This document shows, one piece after another, positions 55,813 through 60,197 of a DNA stretch of 60,197 bases. This stretch comes from Asterionellopsis glacialis (taxonomy: Eukaryota; Bacillariophyta; Plagiogrammaphyceae; Rhaphoneidales; Asterionellopsidaceae). The notes beneath the pieces were generated by a model that was given only the letters and a program-made list of their open reading frames with translations, was not told where the DNA came from and did no database searches. Position 1 is the stretch's first letter. Every line of letters starts with the position of its first letter. The stretch lies in contig WKLE02006678.1 in NCBI GenBank assembly GCA_014885115.2, forward strand, positions 1 through 60,197, given 5' to 3'. Position numbers and translations under genes: made by a program.

Positions 55813-56099
55813 TTTCATGAAGGTGAATTGTCAGCTACAGCTTACAGATCCAGAACCAGTTCAGTTGTTTCAATGGTTCTGTCTTCCACTGTCTTTGGTC
55901 AGTAGTGGGATTTTAAGACAAGACACCCCAAAGATTCAAAATGGTACCTTGGAGACACTTCCGATGGAGACAGAAACAAAAAATTGTTCCAACTGATTGT
56001 TGGAAATGATTTAGATGAGGATGATGCAGAAGATACTTACATTGCCCTCAAATACAATATAATTCCAAGAACAGTTTCTTGAGGCACAGCAGAATGGTG

Positions 56100-57540
56100 T
56101 CTTGATTGCAGATCTCATTGACATCATCAACAACTGATGCTATGATAAGAGCTTTGTCAAAATGGATCAATGTTCAACATGAAGTTCGGTCACAATTCAA
56201 AATTGTTCTTGGCTATGCCGGCATCTTTCATTTGTTGCCAGACCAACAAGAAGACAACATGATTGAAGAATTTGATGTTGGTGGTGATGATAGCATTGAT
56301 GATGCAGACAATGAACAAGAAGATGACCATGAACTAATCAAAGATGAAGATAAAGAAGCTGCTGAAACATGGATCATTTTGCGTTTGAACAAGCTAAGCT
56401 TGACTTCAAAACTGATGTTCCAGATTGAAACATTTTAGAAGCAATGCTATTGAAACTAAACACAGCCATCCCTAAGACAATTGTTGCCATTGAAAAGAAG
56501 GTCCTTTTATGGCTTGATTGTCTAATCCATGATAGAGATTTTCATTTATGAAAGTTAGTGAGTTGAGAAAGGTTGCAAAGGACATTGAAATTTGAATTCC
56601 ACCTGGGACACATCAAAATCATTTACTAAAACTTGCAAGCAGCAAATGCAATTCAGACACCAATACTGCTGACAACAACAATCTAGCAGCACCTCCTCTT
56701 GATCCAATTGTTGTTTCTCTTTTGAAATCAACATTCATGAAGCCTCAGGAGAAAGGAAATTTGGAAGGACAGCTACAGTATGCACAACTTGGACATGAAC
56801 TTGAAGATGTTTTCATAAACAAATTTTATAATCATGATGGAGGTGAACAAGGAGTTGGAATCAAGGCTATTTTTGGAAGAGGAATAGTCATGCATCAAGA
56901 GAAACCTTATCTCAAAGACTCTCCTGATGCACTTCCTATCATTGATGATGATGCAAAGATACCTGTTGAAGTCAAGGTGCAAGTCTCTGTGAACACATTT
57001 TGGTCTGAAAGGAGCAATTTTGAAGAGCACTTTAGTCAGCAACAACAAAGTCAATATGCAAGCACAATTGTTGATGAAACAAAGTACATTCCTGTTGATG
57101 CAATGGATGATGATCTTCTGAAGTATATATCTTGGAATCATGAAGATCTGCAACTGCTTCATCATGTTTATACTCATGATACAAGAACTGGTGTCTTGCT
57201 TGTTGGGAATACAAAAAAATTGATGCATGGTGTTTACGTTGACTATCCTGGTGAATTTTTGAGTGCTTATGGTGACATTATTGATTATTTATACAATAGT
57301 AACCTTAGTTGGGCTTATGGACCGTTGAAAGATGTTCCTATTAACACTATTATGGTGGTTTTGGGGGAGTCTACTGAGATGAGTTCCTACAAAGTTGATG
57401 AGGAAGCATTTTGAAAACATTTTAAATTGTGGAGATCCATCAATGGACCTGACATGAAGGCTAAGTTTCTGTTACCACCCTGTGACTGCCTAATACCTTA
57501 TCAACATTCCCTTTAGAATGCATCCAAAGGAGGGGGCAAC
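56100..57540 (+). pseudogene. PD-(D/E)XK (YqaJ-like) nuclease frame, decayed
   Basis: The best-preserved piece is 56722-57414. It shows GHELEDVFINKF, then KPYLKDSPDALPII and IPVEVKVQVS. The S-P-D and E-V-K pair is the signature of PD-(D/E)XK nucleases, closest in spacing to the YqaJ exonuclease type. The frame extends upstream across a TGA (SELRKVAKDIEI, stop, IPPGTHQNHLLKLA) and downstream across a TGA into HFKLWRSINGPDMKAKFLLP. A further piece at 56106-56438 (acidic, WINVQHEV) is in another frame, with a TGA-interrupted link (AKLDFKTDVPD, stop, NILEAMLLKLN). It probably belonged to the same transposon; whether it was a separate gene or a transposase domain is unknown. Confidence 0.55.
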
Positions 57541-58085
57541 ACGACACTATCACAAAACTAATTGACAGCAATGAAGAAAACCTTGGCATTTGATCTCCAC
57601 AAACAATAGCAACAAGTCAAATTTTGATGTTATATGGTGTTGCATATCATTGTGAGTTACAGATGCTCACTGTCAAGGATGATGTTGATTGTTATGATGA
57701 TCTTTATGATTTCCAAGATGCATGCAATACTAGATGGTCTTTTCTTCCTCAATCATTGCATTACCTTTGAGACTTATTTTTGATTGAAACTGAAAAAGCT
57801 GCAAGAGAATCTGAATTAATTTCTTAAATGAATTCTGGGAAAGAGCAAGAGCTACACTATTGCCTCCAGCAACTCCAAATATAACACATATGATAACACA
57901 TGGTGTTCCTGTTTCAAGAACAGTCCCAATCGCCCCTACTCCAAGTTAAGGTGGTACTCCCAAAAGAGGTAGATCATCACATTGGGAATCAAATTTGTAT
58001 TGGATTCACTCATTGAGAGTATCTGAATGTCTTGGCCTGTACTCTGGGGTAAAGAAAGAAAAAAACAGACAAGCATGTTAGAAAA

Positions 58086-58321
58086 AATTTGTTGCAGGGG
58101 TGTTTTTATTATGCAAAATGGCAACTTTCAAATACTGTTTTGGTTGTCCTTGTTATCTTTCTTATGATCAAGACCAAAGTGACAAGACTCACAAAGCCCC
58201 GAGTTATAAGATGAAAACTCTACAAATGGATGGACGCAGAAAGCCTAAATTGAACATCACAGGTGACCCCATATACATCACCGAATATGGGGTGAGGTCT
58301 TGTCATCAGAGAACCCATTAG
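58086..58321 (+). pseudogene. Cys-rich C-terminal fragment of the transposon protein
   Basis: A short frame holds CKMATFKYCFGCPCYLS followed by a basic stretch. The C-x-n-C-x2-C spacing resembles the terminal zinc ribbon of DDE transposases. It has no start of its own and follows stop-ridden sequence, so it is a fragment. Confidence 0.4.
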
Positions 58322-58381
58322 ATGGCATGGGGCAATCACATCTTGTCATCGGATACTCCAAACAATAATTTTTGTGAATGA

Positions 58382-58655
58382 ATTTTCCAGAGATTGGAGG
58401 AACAAGAGGAACAAGATATCTTGATGACACCAGAACCAATGTAGGAATATTTATATTTATTATTGGAATGTCTTGTATTTATTATCATTGTATAGTACAA
58501 AGTAAAGGAAAATTTTGTTGAACAATTTTTCCAGAGATTGGAGGAACAAGATGAGGAACAAGATATCTTGATGAATCCAGAACCAATGTAGGAATATTAA
58601 TATTTTTTATTGGAATATCTTGTATTTATTATCATGATAGTATAGTACTAAGTAA
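58382..58655 (+). repeat. Imperfect direct duplication of ~125 bp
   Basis: Copies at 58382-58505 and 58525-58655 share CCAGAGATTGGAGGAACAAG, GAACAAGATATCTTGATGA and CAGAACCAATGTAGGAATAT, with small indels. It lies just after the Cys-rich transposon fragment and encodes LEEQ-like debris. Confidence 0.8.
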
Positions 58656-59874
58656 TTCTAATAGTTGAAATAGTAGTTAGACTAGAGTATGGTACTTTTG
58701 CAAAATCCAAACATACCTTTTCATACTTATAGCTTATTCTAACCAAGTGCTGATAATCCAATGACCATTGGTGAGTATACAGTGGATCAACATTCATTAA
58801 GAGAAAAGAACAGAAGTGTATTACTTTAAGCCAAAATGAATCCCATCCAGTACAAAATCCCGTAGAATCTACAGAAAAGTCTCCAAAAAAAAACAGAAAA
58901 AGCAGTGTCACCCTTGAGTTACTGCACACTTTCAGCACTGTCCACCCAAGAAAGATTGATGACAACAATGAGCAAGGAACAGTTCAAAATCAATTTTTTT
59001 TACTAAAGACAACAATCAAACATGTAACAAAATAAATATTGAAAGTGGATTATGCCTTGTTGATGGAGGAGATCATGTTGCAGTAAAAAAAAACACCACA
59101 AACCACCAATCAACCTCAAATTGATCTATCCTTTTGCACATAGAAAACATGTAAAGGTACATTGGGTGATGATGGAATGGAAATGCCTTTTGTTGTGTAA
59201 CATAACAAATATTGGTCAATGTCTACTGCACTATTGTGCTTTATTGTTGTGTTGTGAAAAAAGTTTGATGCCAGGACATCTATTTTGACTTTGTTATGAG
59301 ATGAAATCTTGCCAGCCATCACTGTCATGGTGTGTCAAGTATTTGCCGTGCTTTTTCATGTACTTGTTCCTCCGGTCACATGAAAAAAAATGCCGGCTCC
59401 AAGATTCAAAAATGGCGTACAATGAGAATCTCAACTATAACTCATTGGCATTGGGAGGTAAAACAATACTCATGATACAAAACACAAACTTGACAATATT
59501 TAGAATAACACTGTATAAACTGATCCTGTGTTTATCCATTCACAATTACTTTTATAAGCATCTGAATATTGAGAGACAGGAGTGTGACACAGTTTGAACA
59601 CCTTTTTTTCTTGATACAAATTTCGAGACTCTCAATTGAAACCTAAATATTTAAAGGAATTCAAATAGTTACTATTGCTTTAATGTTGTACATGCCTTCT
59701 TTTATAGTTTATCTAACATATTGTAACTTCTCCAAACAAAAGACTTGAGTTAAGATAGGTGTTGGAGGGCCGTAAGTAGAACCATCGTGGAGGAGGAAAA
59801 GAGGGAAAATTTTTTGTGACACACATGAAATGCCAAAAAACGCATGGGATTTAGTTCGGCTTAAACTAGTACCT

Positions 59875-60040
59875 GTTAATTACTAGTAGTAAAAAATAGT
59901 ACATGAGTTTTACTAGTAAAATGAATCTAACCCATTAGATTCATTTTACTAGTAAAACTCCATAGTAGCAAAATGATGCTAAGCCGTTAGATTCATCCTG
60001 AAAATAGTGCAAAATAATGTGACATTTCTGCGCATGGATA
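59875..60040 (-). repeat. Right terminal inverted repeat with a perfect 26-bp hairpin
   Basis: Inverse of 54342-54514. Bases 59905-59930 and 59935-59960 are perfect inverse complements, 26 bp each, around a 4-nt loop (CCCA). The arm begins GAGTTTTACTAGTAAAAT. Each transposon end thus carries its own palindrome nested in the TIR. Confidence 0.85.
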
Positions 60041-60197
60041 TTGCCCCTTCAGCCTTAAAAAACTTTTTGGCCTTTTTTGTTTCTTAGTGGGTGCATAACT
60101 TAAGATCGTATTGACCGCAAAAAGGGCAATACCAAAATCGCGTGGATTTCCATGTCTTTTTACTCCATATATTGTCTGTTGAGGCTGATTTTTTCAA
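60041..60197. other. Window end, no recognised feature
   Basis: Sequence outside the right transposon end; no gene or repeat was recognised in this short stretch. Confidence 0.4.

Larger units (their letters stand above)
54342..60040 (+). mobile_element. ~5.7-kb DNA transposon with long terminal inverted repeats, decayed
   Basis: The right end (59875-60040), read in reverse complement, matches the left end (54342-54514) over about 170 bp with scattered mismatches. Shared blocks include TCATTTTGCTACTATGGAGT, TTTTACTAGTAAAA and TGCAGAAATG-like outer ends. Inside, on the plus strand, lie remains of a DDE-type transposase, a PD-(D/E)XK nuclease frame and a Cys-rich frame, all broken by stops and frameshifts. 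The exact termini and any target duplication could not be fixed. Gene debris fills about 54700-58320 and the rest is non-coding with a direct duplication at 58382-58655. Confidence 0.8.

Overview
The window looks like nuclear DNA of a diatom or a closely related stramenopile. It is AT-rich and gene-dense. Genes have few introns, about 75-250 bp, with clean GT..AG borders. Proteins carry long Asn, Gln, Ser and Asp/Glu runs. One protein of the DUF1350 family, typical of photosynthetic lineages, has a plausible plastid-type presequence. A heat-shock-factor-like gene is also present. The species cannot be named from the sequence. A run of N (24458-24737) marks an unsequenced gap.

Layout. 1-9304: a truncated sirtuin gene (-), a papain-family cysteine protease (+, one intron), a full membrane-anchored sirtuin (-), mitochondrial methylmalonate-semialdehyde dehydrogenase (+, two introns), and a secreted protein with two Kre9/Knh1-like Ig-fold domains (-). 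10369-24176: the C-terminal, catalytic part of a UBR4/BIG ubiquitin ligase (-), a bicupin-like protein (+), an MIT/coiled-coil protein resembling Atg38/NRBF2 (-), and a DUF1350 alpha/beta-hydrolase (+). 24177-26717 is non-coding, holds the gap, and is packed with short TACCAGGTA/TACCTGGTA palindromes. 26718-50681: a divergent HSF-like gene (+), the N-terminal part of UBR4/BIG with UBR box, WD-like region, ZZ, GRF and zinc-ribbon domains (+, six exons, about 4997 aa), a protein with eight WASHC3/CCDC53-like motifs, each in its own phase-0 exon (+), and a small unknown gene (-). 50682-60197 is repeat-rich: a small TIR element (52195-52606), a fold-back, and a ~5.7-kb transposon with ~170-bp terminal inverted repeats. 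That transposon holds a decayed DDE transposase and a decayed PD-(D/E)XK nuclease frame.

The main result is that one UBR4/BIG ligase appears to be encoded by two genes on opposite strands about 12.6 kb apart. Substrate-binding and zinc domains lie in one gene and the hemi-RING E3 module in the other. Each half has its own ATG, stop codon and flanking genes, which points to gene fission with inversion rather than a broken assembly. A second notable system is the one-motif-per-exon WASHC3-like repeat gene. A recurrent CTCTAGAG/CTACTAGAGAG palindrome lies 5' of most genes and may be a promoter element.
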